A DNA stretch of 40,740 nt from Spirochaetes bacterium ADurb.Bin133 (GTDB lineage: Bacteria > Spirochaetota > GWE2-31-10 > MWDO01), in assembly GCA_002070605.1 (NCBI GenBank), contig MWDO01000025.1, positions 1 through 40,740 of the forward strand. The letters run 5' to 3'. How positions within the stretch are numbered: the first letter of the stretch is position 1; each line of letters begins with the position of its first letter. The translations under genes were made by a program, and so were the position numbers. The notes beneath the pieces were generated by a model. That model was not told the DNA's origin, ran no database searches, and saw only the letters and a list, made by a program, of their open reading frames with translations. Positions 34,268-40,740 of this stretch are shown here, in pieces.

Positions 34268-34455
34268 TCAGTTTTTTGGGGTAAGAAAAAATTGACACAT
34301 ATGGGACGCTGCGCTCCCCGAGATAATTTGACACATATGGACCGCATAGCCGCCGCGTCGCTTCTCGATATAAATTGACACATATGAGGCGCTGTGTTCC
34401 TCGATGAGAAATTGACACATATGCGACGCCGGCAAATCCCCAAAAAACCGACGAG
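34268..34455 (+). repeat. TTGACRCATATG repeat cluster G
   Basis: Four exact TTGACACATATG copies are at 34292-34303, 34328-34339, 34375-34386 and 34412-34423. A degraded left terminus (CAGTTTTTTGGGG) and a good right terminus (CCCCAAAAAACCGACG) are present. Spacer hairpins differ in sequence but keep pairing: GGGA/TCCC (34303-34318) and GAGG/CCTC (34386-34402). It lies between the MBL-cNMP stop and the aminotransferase promoter. Confidence 0.88.
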
Positions 34456-34480
34456 ACGCAAATTTTTTTGGTAAAAAAAA

Positions 34481-34508
34481 TTGACATTCTAAAGAAATAT
34501 AATATAAT
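34481..34508 (+). promoter_or_regulatory. Promoter of the branched-chain aminotransferase gene
   Basis: TTGACA (34481-34486), 16 nt, TATAAT (34503-34508). The start codon lies 25 nt downstream of the -10 box, leaving a very short leader. Confidence 0.65.
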
Positions 34509-34532
34509 GTCGGTATTTGACGAGGTGGAAAT

Positions 34533-35573
34533 ATGAGTTTTAAGAGAGCTGATTTAGATTTTGCTAATCTTGATTTTTCTTATAGAAAGGTTAACGCTAA
34601 TATTAGATATTATTACAGAAACGGAAAATGGGACGGAGGAACTTTAACTAACGAAGAGTATTTTCCGTTGCACATAGCCGCTACTTGCGTTCATTATGGA
34701 CAGGCGATATTTGAAGGATTGAAAGTTTACGAAACTAAAAATGGAGACGTTGTCGCTTTTAGACCGGTAGAGAACCAAAAAAGAATGGTAAAATCGGCTG
34801 AAAAACTCTTTATGGCTCGAGTTACCGAAGAGATATTTTTGGAGGCGTTGGATAGGGTAGTTAACGCTAACAAAGAGTTCGTTCCTCCGTACGGATCGGG
34901 CGCTTCTTTATATATACGACCGCTATTGATAGGTATATCTCCGCATATAGGGGTTAAGCCTTCCGAGGATTATCTGTTTATGATACTGGTTACTCCGGTT
35001 GGTCCGTATTTTAAAGGCGGATTCAAGCCCGTAAAGATGCTGGTTGTTGAAGACTTGGATAGAGCGGCTCCGTTTGGATTGGGAGACGTAAAAGCGGCGG
35101 GCAACTACGCGGCGGGATTGAGAGGATATTTTAGAGCAAAAGAGAATAACTTTACCGACGTTATATATCTCGACGCAAAAGAGCGCAAGTATATAGACGA
35201 GTCCGGTCCGGCAAATTTTATAGCAATAATGAAGGACGGTACTTATACTACGCCTCAATCCTCTTCCGTTTTGCCGTCGATCACTAATATGTCGTTGAGA
35301 ACTATAGCTAAGGACGACTTTGGGTGGAAAACCGAGCAGAGATCCGTCGCCATAGACGAGATAACTAATTTTTCAGAGGCGGGATGTTGCGGCACCGCGG
35401 CTGTTATAACGCCCGTCGGAGAAATTAGATACAGAGATAAAGACTATAAATTGTTTGATCAGGGAAGAACCGCCGGACCGAAGGTAACGCAACTTTACGA
35501 ACGCCTTGTTAAGATACAACTTGGCGAGGTCGAGGATACCAGAGGCTGGTTGAGAAAGATTGAAATAAAATAG
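34533..35573 (+). CDS. ilvE: Branched-chain amino acid aminotransferase
   Basis: A PLP enzyme that transfers the amino group between glutamate and the keto acids of Val, Leu and Ile. The 346 residues resemble the larger BCAT form (about 340-360) rather than E. coli IlvE (309). HYGQAIFEGLKVY is the family N-terminal signature. The PLP lysine is in LGDVKAAGNYAAGL. YIDESGPANFIAI holds the PLP-contacting Glu, and SVLPSITNMSLRTIA the phosphate-binding turn. The start follows GAGGTGG. It is convergent with rlmE, with only 1 nt between the two stop codons. Confidence 0.93.
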   Translation: MSFKRADLDFANLDFSYRKVNANIRYYYRNGKWDGGTLTNEEYFPLHIAATCVHYGQAIFEGLKVYETKNGDVVAFRPVENQKRMVKSAEKLFMARVTEEIFLEALDRVVNANKEFVPPYGSGASLYIRPLLIGISPHIGVKPSEDYLFMILVTPVGPYFKGGFKPVKMLVVEDLDRAAPFGLGDVKAAGNYAAGLRGYFRAKENNFTDVIYLDAKERKYIDESGPANFIAIMKDGTYTTPQSSSVLPSITNMSLRTIAKDDFGWKTEQRSVAIDEITNFSEAGCCGTAAVITPVGEIRYRDKDYKLFDQGRTAGPKVTQLYERLVKIQLGEVEDTRGWLRKIEIK

Positions 35574-35574
35574 T

Positions 35575-36237
35575 TTACCACGGCATATACCCGTCCGGGG
35601 GGGTATTTACCCCTTCTAAATCGTCGTCGAGCGCTTTGTTTTTGCTTGGAATTGAGGTAAAGTTTTCGCCGACGATAAATATTTCGTAGCTTATTTTTCT
35701 TGAGGAAGCCGGTTTGAACCATTTTGCCGTTTTGAAGGCGGATTTCAACTCTTTCATGATTTCTTTTTCGTCGCCGCCCTGGAATATCTTTGCTATAAAA
35801 TATCCCCCTTTTTTAAGATAGTCGTAGGCAAAGTTCAGCGAACTCCATACAAGGTCGGACGAACGAAAACAATCCGTTATTTTATCCCCTTCGGTATCCG
35901 GCGCCATATCGCTTATAATACCGTTGAAAGGGGCGTATTCGGCTAATCGAGCTTTTATATCGTCGGAGTAGAAATCGCCTTTAAAAAATATCGCGTTTGA
36001 CATTGAAACTCGCATATCTTTATAATCCACCCCGACAATTTTACCGTTATCGCCGACGATTGAAGAGGCGTATTGCGACCACGAACCGGGGGCAGATCCA
36101 AGGTCGAGTATGTTTTGACCGGGTTTAATTAGTTTGAATTTGTTATTGATCTCTTCCAGTTTGTATACGCTTCTGGCGACGTAACCGTCAAGTTTTGCCT
36201 TGTTTGCGTAGAAATCCGGCTTGCTGTAATCGTTCAT
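35575..36237 (-). CDS. rlmE: 23S rRNA 2'-O-ribose methyltransferase RlmE (FtsJ)
   Basis: Methylates the 2'-O of U2552 in the 23S rRNA A-loop. The 220-residue Rossmann protein has the SAM motif LDLGSAPGSWSQ and the catalytic K-D-K-E set: K in ARSVYKLEE, D in ISDMAPDTEG, K in FIAKIFQG and E in SRKISYEIFIVG. The short C-terminal tail after residue 195 is not part of the core fold. It lies 10 nt after the putative barrel gene on the same strand, probably on the same transcript. Confidence 0.92.
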   Translation of the reverse strand: MNDYSKPDFYANKAKLDGYVARSVYKLEEINNKFKLIKPGQNILDLGSAPGSWSQYASSIVGDNGKIVGVDYKDMRVSMSNAIFFKGDFYSDDIKARLAEYAPFNGIISDMAPDTEGDKITDCFRSSDLVWSSLNFAYDYLKKGGYFIAKIFQGGDEKEIMKELKSAFKTAKWFKPASSRKISYEIFIVGENFTSIPSKNKALDDDLEGVNTPPDGYMPW

Positions 36238-36247
36238 TCTTTATCCG

Positions 36248-36949
36248 CTAATCAATTTCGTATTGAAAATCGTCCAGTTCCTCGTCGTCCGACGAAAAAA
36301 CTCGCTCAAAAGGGATTTTATCAAAATCCAACGCTATTGCAATGTTTATTTTTACTTTTTTTAAAGGAGATAGATTAAAACTGCCGTCTACTTTGTGTTG
36401 TAAATAGACGTCCGTCGCGGTATTGAATTTTAGAAAGTTGTATTTTTTGAAATTCCAATTAAAATTGAAAGATATTTTGTGATTAAATATGTCGTAAAGC
36501 GTCGCTTTATAATTGTTATAATAGCTGATTTTTAGTTTAAAATTAGTTATCGAATAAGAGAATGATATAAGATTGAGATTTTGAAATACTAATTTATTAG
36601 CGTTAAGATTGAGATTGAATTTCGACGAGCAAAGGAGTTTATACCTCTTAATATTTAGCGTCATTCCGATGCCGTTATTAAAATTAAAAGTCGACAGTTT
36701 TCTCAAATCGTCCGTCAATTTGATATTATCCGAAAAGATAAAGTCAAAAGAGTAATTAAGCGATAAATATTTATTGAAAGATTCTTTAATTTTAAAAAAA
36801 AGAGCGTCGTTTGAACTGTTCGGATATAGAAGAGCGTTTGACATTTTGAAGGCGCTATAAGATTTTATTCCGGTTAGAATCAACGGTTTGCCGATAGAGT
36901 TAAGATAGAGGTTGATTAACATTAAAGTAAAGATAAATATTTTTTTCAT
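36248..36949 (-). CDS. Putative exported beta-barrel protein, unknown function
   Basis: The 233 residues start with a signal-like segment (MKKIFIFTLMLINLYLNS). The rest shows repeated alternating polar and aromatic stretches (LSLNYSFDFIF, KLKISYYNNYKATLYDIF, KISFNFNWNFKKYNFL), typical of outer-membrane strands. It ends in an acidic SDDEELDDFQYEID tail, not the usual terminal aromatic. I use the ATG at 36949 after GGAG rather than the TTG at 36961. No family is recognised. The upstream control motif is shared with ssb and the RHH-like genes. Confidence 0.62.
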   Translation of the reverse strand: MKKIFIFTLMLINLYLNSIGKPLILTGIKSYSAFKMSNALLYPNSSNDALFFKIKESFNKYLSLNYSFDFIFSDNIKLTDDLRKLSTFNFNNGIGMTLNIKRYKLLCSSKFNLNLNANKLVFQNLNLISFSYSITNFKLKISYYNNYKATLYDIFNHKISFNFNWNFKKYNFLKFNTATDVYLQHKVDGSFNLSPLKKVKINIAIALDFDKIPFERVFSSDDEELDDFQYEID

Positions 36950-36989
36950 AATTTTCTCCAAATTTTTAAGGTTAAAATTTTAATTCGAT

Positions 36990-37034
36990 TATATATATAA
37001 ATAACAACAAAAAGTTGATTTCGTTATACAAAAA
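36990..37034 (-). promoter_or_regulatory. Conserved upstream motif (shared with ssb), copy 4
   Basis: On the minus strand it reads TTTTTGTA, 8 nt, TCAACTTTTTGTTGTTA, then an AT-alternating tract ending TATAATCG. It is about 40 nt before the ATG at 36949. It keeps the CAAC/GTTG inverted repeat with a five-T loop. Confidence 0.6.
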
Positions 37035-37054
37035 AAAATATTATTCTTATGTTT

Positions 37055-37083
37055 TTGACAAAAAAATATTTTTTTGATATAAT
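37055..37083 (+). promoter_or_regulatory. Promoter of the PH-domain membrane protein gene
   Basis: TTGACA (37055-37060), 17 nt, TATAAT (37078-37083): both consensus boxes with ideal spacing. Start codon 71 nt downstream. Confidence 0.7.
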
Positions 37084-37153
37084 TTTAGTCAGAGGTTGGC
37101 GTAATAATTTAAAATATCAGGCTTTTTGGTATGTTCTTCGGAATTAGGACGTA

Positions 37154-39010
37154 ATGAAGAAAATAGCGCTTTTATTAATTAGTTTTATAAAAAATTTCTT
37201 TTACAAGGGGCTTTTCGATTCCTTAAAAAAAAGGAATTTATGGCTGTTTTCCTTGAAAATATCTTTTTTTATTTTCATACCGGACGTTGTTATACTTATC
37301 CCCTTTTTTTTCGGCAGATCGGTTATAGCGACGCTTTTGCTATTAATAACTCTGTTTGCCGTTAAGTATTTATTAGTCTTTTTTACTTCTATAAGATTAT
37401 CAAAAAGTCCGGAAAAGATAAACAACGGCATTATTAAAACGTCGCTACCCAAATCCGATTTGATTAGTTTGATTTCAAACGATATTTTTTCTAATATTAC
37501 CTTTAACTTATGCGTTATTTTTCTGTTTTTTATCTATCACATTATAATTTTGTCGTTTGCTTTTTTTGTTTTAAGCGTCGGTATTAAGACAATTATCATA
37601 AATCTCATTTTATATTTTATCGCCGCATTTTTATTTGTCAACCTTTTTAGCTTATCGTTTTCCATTATAAATCAAAAAAGAAAGCGGGTCGTTTTAAAAT
37701 TAAACGATTTCAAAGAGATAAGATCGAACGGCGTTATTTTTTATTTTATAATATTTGCCTTACTTTACTTAGCGTTTTTTTATATATTTGGGTTATTTAA
37801 GATAAATATATTTTTTAGGAGCGTAGCTCCGATTCCGTTCTCGGCGGTTTGCGCTTATTTTATCAATAAAGCGCTGATAAAATTAAAAATATTAAATTAT
37901 TTAGACTTTCACTTAGCGAAGTTATTAAAAAATATTCAAAGCGCGCTAAAAGATTTTTTTAGCGGAGACTATAAGAGATTAGTTTCGTTATTAAAATATG
38001 CCGCTCCGTTAGCTGTTTTTTTAACGGTTTACGCCATTTTTTCTATAGCCGGTTATTTTTTTAAAAGTTCGGTCAAATTAGTTTTTTTACAATCAATAAT
38101 TATCGCCTCTTTGTCGTTAAAAATATTTCTCGTAAAGGATTCTTACAATTTAGGGACGCAAAAAAAGGCGTTTAATTTTAACGTTTATATTTATTTAATT
38201 ATGTTTATTTTTACGATTTTTGGGATGATTCGTATTGAGCCCAAAATCGTCGACAAGCCGGATATTATCGGTTTTTTTGTTTTTCCTATTCGCGACGCGG
38301 TAATAGCGGTTTCCGATTTTATTAATAATTATATATTAAAAATAAATATTTTTATCTATTTGTTAATTCCGGTTTTTTTTGCGCTATTTTTTAAGTTAAA
38401 CTGTTTTTTAATTCGTTTATTGGAGATTATTGACTTTAAAGTCGATGAAGTTTTAAAAAGGAGATTGCAAAGATCGGATTCAAATATATTATTTGGCGAT
38501 TCTATGTCGTTTTTTTATTTTTTGTTTAATTTAACGCTATCTATCGCTATTATTTTTTTAATTAAAATCGAGTCCAAAGCTCTATCGGATTTTTTTATCT
38601 ATTTAGCTTCAACTTTTCAAATTAGCGAGATATTTAATTTTAAGTTTTTAACGGACGAAAACATAGCCTTATTTGTTAATACGGCGATTAACGTAGTTAT
38701 AGGTTTGATTCTTGTCAGATTATTAATGCAGTTTATCTCTACCTTGCTTAGTCATTTTATTTTATTTAGCGACGAATTGGTCTATCTTGAAAATAAGTTA
38801 TATAGCCGATCGCTTATTAGAATTCCGCTAACAAAAATTAATTATATTATTATTAAACAGAATTTTATAGAGAGATTATTCGATATTGGCGCGATTTATA
38901 TAGAAACGCAGGATAAAAACGGGTTAATAAAGATTAATGGCATACCGTCGATTAAAGAAAAAAATATTCTCATAATGGAAAAAATAAAAATTGGTCTACA
39001 AAAAACTTAA
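37154..39010 (+). CDS. Polytopic membrane protein with C-terminal bacterial PH domain
   Basis: 618 residues with about ten or more hydrophobic segments, followed by a cytoplasmic domain of about 85 residues resembling bPH2/YdbS-type domains: LLSHFILFSDELVYLENKLY, RSLIRIPLTKINYIIIKQ, LFDIGAIYIET. Such domains often form membrane-associated oligomers. Very rich in F, I and L. A strong promoter precedes it. The next gene starts inside its 3' end (20-nt overlap). No transport or enzyme motif is visible. Confidence 0.68.
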   Translation: MKKIALLLISFIKNFFYKGLFDSLKKRNLWLFSLKISFFIFIPDVVILIPFFFGRSVIATLLLLITLFAVKYLLVFFTSIRLSKSPEKINNGIIKTSLPKSDLISLISNDIFSNITFNLCVIFLFFIYHIIILSFAFFVLSVGIKTIIINLILYFIAAFLFVNLFSLSFSIINQKRKRVVLKLNDFKEIRSNGVIFYFIIFALLYLAFFYIFGLFKINIFFRSVAPIPFSAVCAYFINKALIKLKILNYLDFHLAKLLKNIQSALKDFFSGDYKRLVSLLKYAAPLAVFLTVYAIFSIAGYFFKSSVKLVFLQSIIIASLSLKIFLVKDSYNLGTQKKAFNFNVYIYLIMFIFTIFGMIRIEPKIVDKPDIIGFFVFPIRDAVIAVSDFINNYILKINIFIYLLIPVFFALFFKLNCFLIRLLEIIDFKVDEVLKRRLQRSDSNILFGDSMSFFYFLFNLTLSIAIIFLIKIESKALSDFFIYLASTFQISEIFNFKFLTDENIALFVNTAINVVIGLILVRLLMQFISTLLSHFILFSDELVYLENKLYSRSLIRIPLTKINYIIIKQNFIERLFDIGAIYIETQDKNGLIKINGIPSIKEKNILIMEKIKIGLQKT

Positions 39011-40397
39011 CCCCTTCGAATTTGCCGTCGCGATTTTAACGGCTTTAGCAATATCTATTTTTTATTTATTTTTTAATTTTAACTATCTCTCGAAATGGGT
39101 CGACGAAAAGGGCGACGTTTTAACATACGATTATTACGTTAGACTCGGTCTGCCCGAATATCTATACAATCCTCATCATATCGGTTTTGATTGGCTTGGC
39201 AAGTCGATGTACGATGCGTTAAAACAGAACGGTTATTCGGGAAAAGTTATGCCTGTTTTGCAACTGAGGAATTTAATAATCAGCTCTATAGCTTTGGGGG
39301 CGATTTTTTTCTTGTTATACAAAATTTCTAAAAAATATATTTTATCGTTACTAATTGTAGCTTCAATTTCTTTTACCGCGGCATATTGGATGTATTCGCA
39401 GATTAACGATACGCCGATAATTCATAGCGTTACTTTAGCTATACTTTTTTTAATATTAATTAATTATCCTTTTGTCAAAAAAAAAGCGCTGTTTTCAGTA
39501 TTTTTAGGTATATATCATTCGTTAAATATATTTTTTCATCAATCCAACGTTTTATTTATTATAGTAATTTTTTTTGTTTATTTTTTTTCCGAATATTTTT
39601 ATCGAAACTATTACGATGTTTGCGAGGAATTAAGTTTTATCTATAAAAAAAGCAGGTTTTCTTTTCAGAAATTTGATAAGCTCCGTTTTAATAATATAAA
39701 GTACTTTTTATTATATTTTAGCGTATTTTTAGTAATTGTAATAAGCGGATATTATTACGTTGGCATTGTGAAAATAGGGCTGACTTTTGATAAAAATAAA
39801 GCTACAAATTTTAACAACATTAAAGATTCTACCTATTTTTTTAATTGGCTTATACTTTATACAAAGATTGATCATTGGGGTAAAGGGCTCTCCGACGACT
39901 CAACGCTAAAAAAAGCGTCGGAAGGCATAACAAATTACTTTTTTCAACCTCAGAAATTTAAAAACCAAGATTTGAAAGCGGATTTTAAAAATCCGATTTC
40001 GCCTAATTCGATTTTACCTAATATGGTTGGATTTATTTTTATATTTGTTTTGTTATCGACAATTGTTTTTTTTCAGGCGTTGTTCAAAAAATACAACTAT
40101 CTGTTTTTAACTAATTTATTATTCTTGTCAATATATACGGCGTTTTCGTTATGGTGGGAACCGGATTATAGAGAATTTTGGGTAGTAACGATGTTCCCGT
40201 TTTGGTTTTTATTTTTTTTTATCTTAAATTTCTTAATCGACGCCGGTAAGAAGGCGGCCGCGCTAGTCAAAATTCCCGCATATATTTTTTTATTTGTTCT
40301 TTGCTTTTCGCTGTTCTATTTCAACTTTACGGGGTTTATTTATAAACACGCCGGATCGGATTATAGGAAATTTGATATAGTAAAGGAAAAACAATAG
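38991..40397 (+). CDS. GT-C-like polytopic membrane protein
   Basis: 468 residues with roughly ten membrane helices. After the first helix comes a loop with acidic residues and a YLYNPHHIGFDWLGKSMYDA block, an arrangement seen in GT-C glycosyltransferases and related uncharacterised proteins, where an acidic residue after helix 1 is catalytic (here D or E in KWVDEKGD). The final periplasmic-type segment has FSLWWEPDYREFW. The start is a TTG overlapping the PH-domain gene by 20 nt, suggesting coupled expression. The glycosyltransferase role is a tentative inference. Confidence 0.6.
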   Translation: MVYKKLNPFEFAVAILTALAISIFYLFFNFNYLSKWVDEKGDVLTYDYYVRLGLPEYLYNPHHIGFDWLGKSMYDALKQNGYSGKVMPVLQLRNLIISSIALGAIFFLLYKISKKYILSLLIVASISFTAAYWMYSQINDTPIIHSVTLAILFLILINYPFVKKKALFSVFLGIYHSLNIFFHQSNVLFIIVIFFVYFFSEYFYRNYYDVCEELSFIYKKSRFSFQKFDKLRFNNIKYFLLYFSVFLVIVISGYYYVGIVKIGLTFDKNKATNFNNIKDSTYFFNWLILYTKIDHWGKGLSDDSTLKKASEGITNYFFQPQKFKNQDLKADFKNPISPNSILPNMVGFIFIFVLLSTIVFFQALFKKYNYLFLTNLLFLSIYTAFSLWWEPDYREFWVVTMFPFWFLFFFILNFLIDAGKKAAALVKIPAYIFLFVLCFSLFYFNFTGFIYKHAGSDYRKFDIVKEKQ

Positions 40398-40403
40398 TCA
40401 GTA

Positions 40404-40543
40404 TAGCGCCCGTCGGATTGAAACGAATAATTTACTAATTAGAAATATTTATCCCATATGATGTTAGGAGTAAAATTGACACATATGATACCGACAAACG
40501 GCGGGGCGGCGCGCTCTACTGTTTTAAAAATTTGACACATATG
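40404..40543 (+). repeat. TTGACRCATATG repeat cluster H
   Basis: A left terminus remnant CCCGTCGGATTG is at about 40408. Motif copies are at 40476-40487 and 40532-40543. The 44-nt spacer between them (ATACCGACAAACGGCGGGG, then CGCTCTACTGTTTTAAAAAT) closely matches, inverted, cluster A at 114-172. No right terminus is visible. Confidence 0.8.
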
Positions 40544-40568
40544 GAGCTATATACGCGCGACTATTGAA

Positions 40569-40612
40569 CCCTCGATTTCGCGTCCCGCGCGTATGCGAGG
40601 GGAAATCGAGGG
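40569..40612. other. Perfect 11-bp inverted repeat with GC-rich loop
   Basis: CCCTCGATTTC (40569-40579) pairs with GAAATCGAGGG (40602-40612) around a 22-nt loop rich in GCG. It lies between repeat cluster H and a tandem repeat. It could be an RNA hairpin, a terminator-like stem or a recombination site. No T-run follows. Confidence 0.6.
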
Positions 40613-40624
40613 GTCAGCGCGACG

Positions 40625-40708
40625 CATCTATGGTAAAAGTCAACGATAATCTTTGTTTTTTTTTAACATCTATGGTAAAAGTCAACGATAATCTTTGTTT
40701 TTTTTTAA
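40625..40708 (+). repeat. Exact tandem duplication, 42-bp unit, two copies
   Basis: The unit begins CATCTATGGTAAAAGTCAAC and ends in a nine-T run followed by AA. Copies are at 40625-40666 and 40667-40708, identical including the T-run. There are no spacers between units, so it is not a CRISPR array. The array may have once continued, since CATTTTAATCTA follows. Confidence 0.85.
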
Positions 40709-40740
40709 CATTTTAATCTATCGTCTATAAATACAGCCTC

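Noticed and set aside
34268-34455. CRISPR array
   Set aside because: The repeated part is only 12 nt, spacings vary from 21 to 56 nt, spacers are related between loci and hairpin-forming, and no cas genes are present.

Overview
This window is a stretch of bacterial chromosome that is AT-rich but rich in CG dinucleotides. It looks like a diderm, chemotactic organism. It has a TolC/MFP/RND efflux operon, a SurA-like periplasmic chaperone, a putative outer-membrane barrel and a CheD receptor deamidase. The PEGA/TPR protein, the metallo-beta-lactamase plus cyclic-nucleotide-binding protein, KamA and the ParB-like/OPRT-like pair together suggest a spirochaete or a relative. That assignment is inference; no rRNA or tRNA is present to fix it.

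Layout. 368-4539 (+): pyrimidine-nucleoside phosphorylase, RecJ and a metallo-hydrolase. 4545-5527: an intact small inverted-repeat element, the 3' remnant of hflX, and a small putative ribbon-helix-helix (RHH) gene. 8720-5618 (-): HAD phosphatase, CheD, J-domain protein, KamA. 8820-9203 (+): ssb. 11044-9261 (-): the two-gene archaeal-type entry to the shikimate pathway. 11406-11921 (+): a second RHH paralogue. 16902-11943 (-): SurA-like, NusB, TPR membrane protein, radical SAM protein, methionine aminopeptidase. 17062-23176 (+): PEGA/TPR protein, a 1444-residue membrane coiled-coil protein, RseC-like protein. 23571-28923 (+): TolC, MFP, RND. 31816-29120 (-): zinc-ribbon protein, metallophosphoesterase, ParB-like protein, phosphoribosyltransferase-like protein. 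32074-34233 (+): MBL plus cNMP-domain protein. 34533-35573 (+): branched-chain aminotransferase. 36949-35575 (-): putative barrel, RlmE. 37154-40397 (+): a polytopic protein with a bacterial PH domain, then a GT-C-like membrane protein. Genes are tightly packed, with many 4-20 nt overlaps.

The striking feature lies between the genes. Eight intergenic loci carry clusters of a 12-nt motif, TTGACRCATATG, about 28 copies in all. The copies are separated by GC-rich spacers that often form short hairpins. The clusters are bounded, where intact, by inverted termini CCGTCGGTTTTTTGG and CCAAAAAACCGACGG. Two clusters (4545-4718 and 28944-29099) are complete and flanked by direct repeats (TATAGCGTTA; GTCAATAG) that look like target-site duplications, so the family behaves like a MITE. 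Three of the eight clusters are followed, in the same orientation, by the RHH-like gene (two full copies, about 85% identical) or by a decayed 3' end of it. Both full copies share a roughly 40-nt upstream motif with ssb and with the putative barrel gene. My best candidate for an undescribed system is therefore a dispersed iteron-bearing mobile repeat family with an associated duplicated RHH-type protein. The physical association is seen in the sequence; binding of the protein to the repeats is only a hypothesis.
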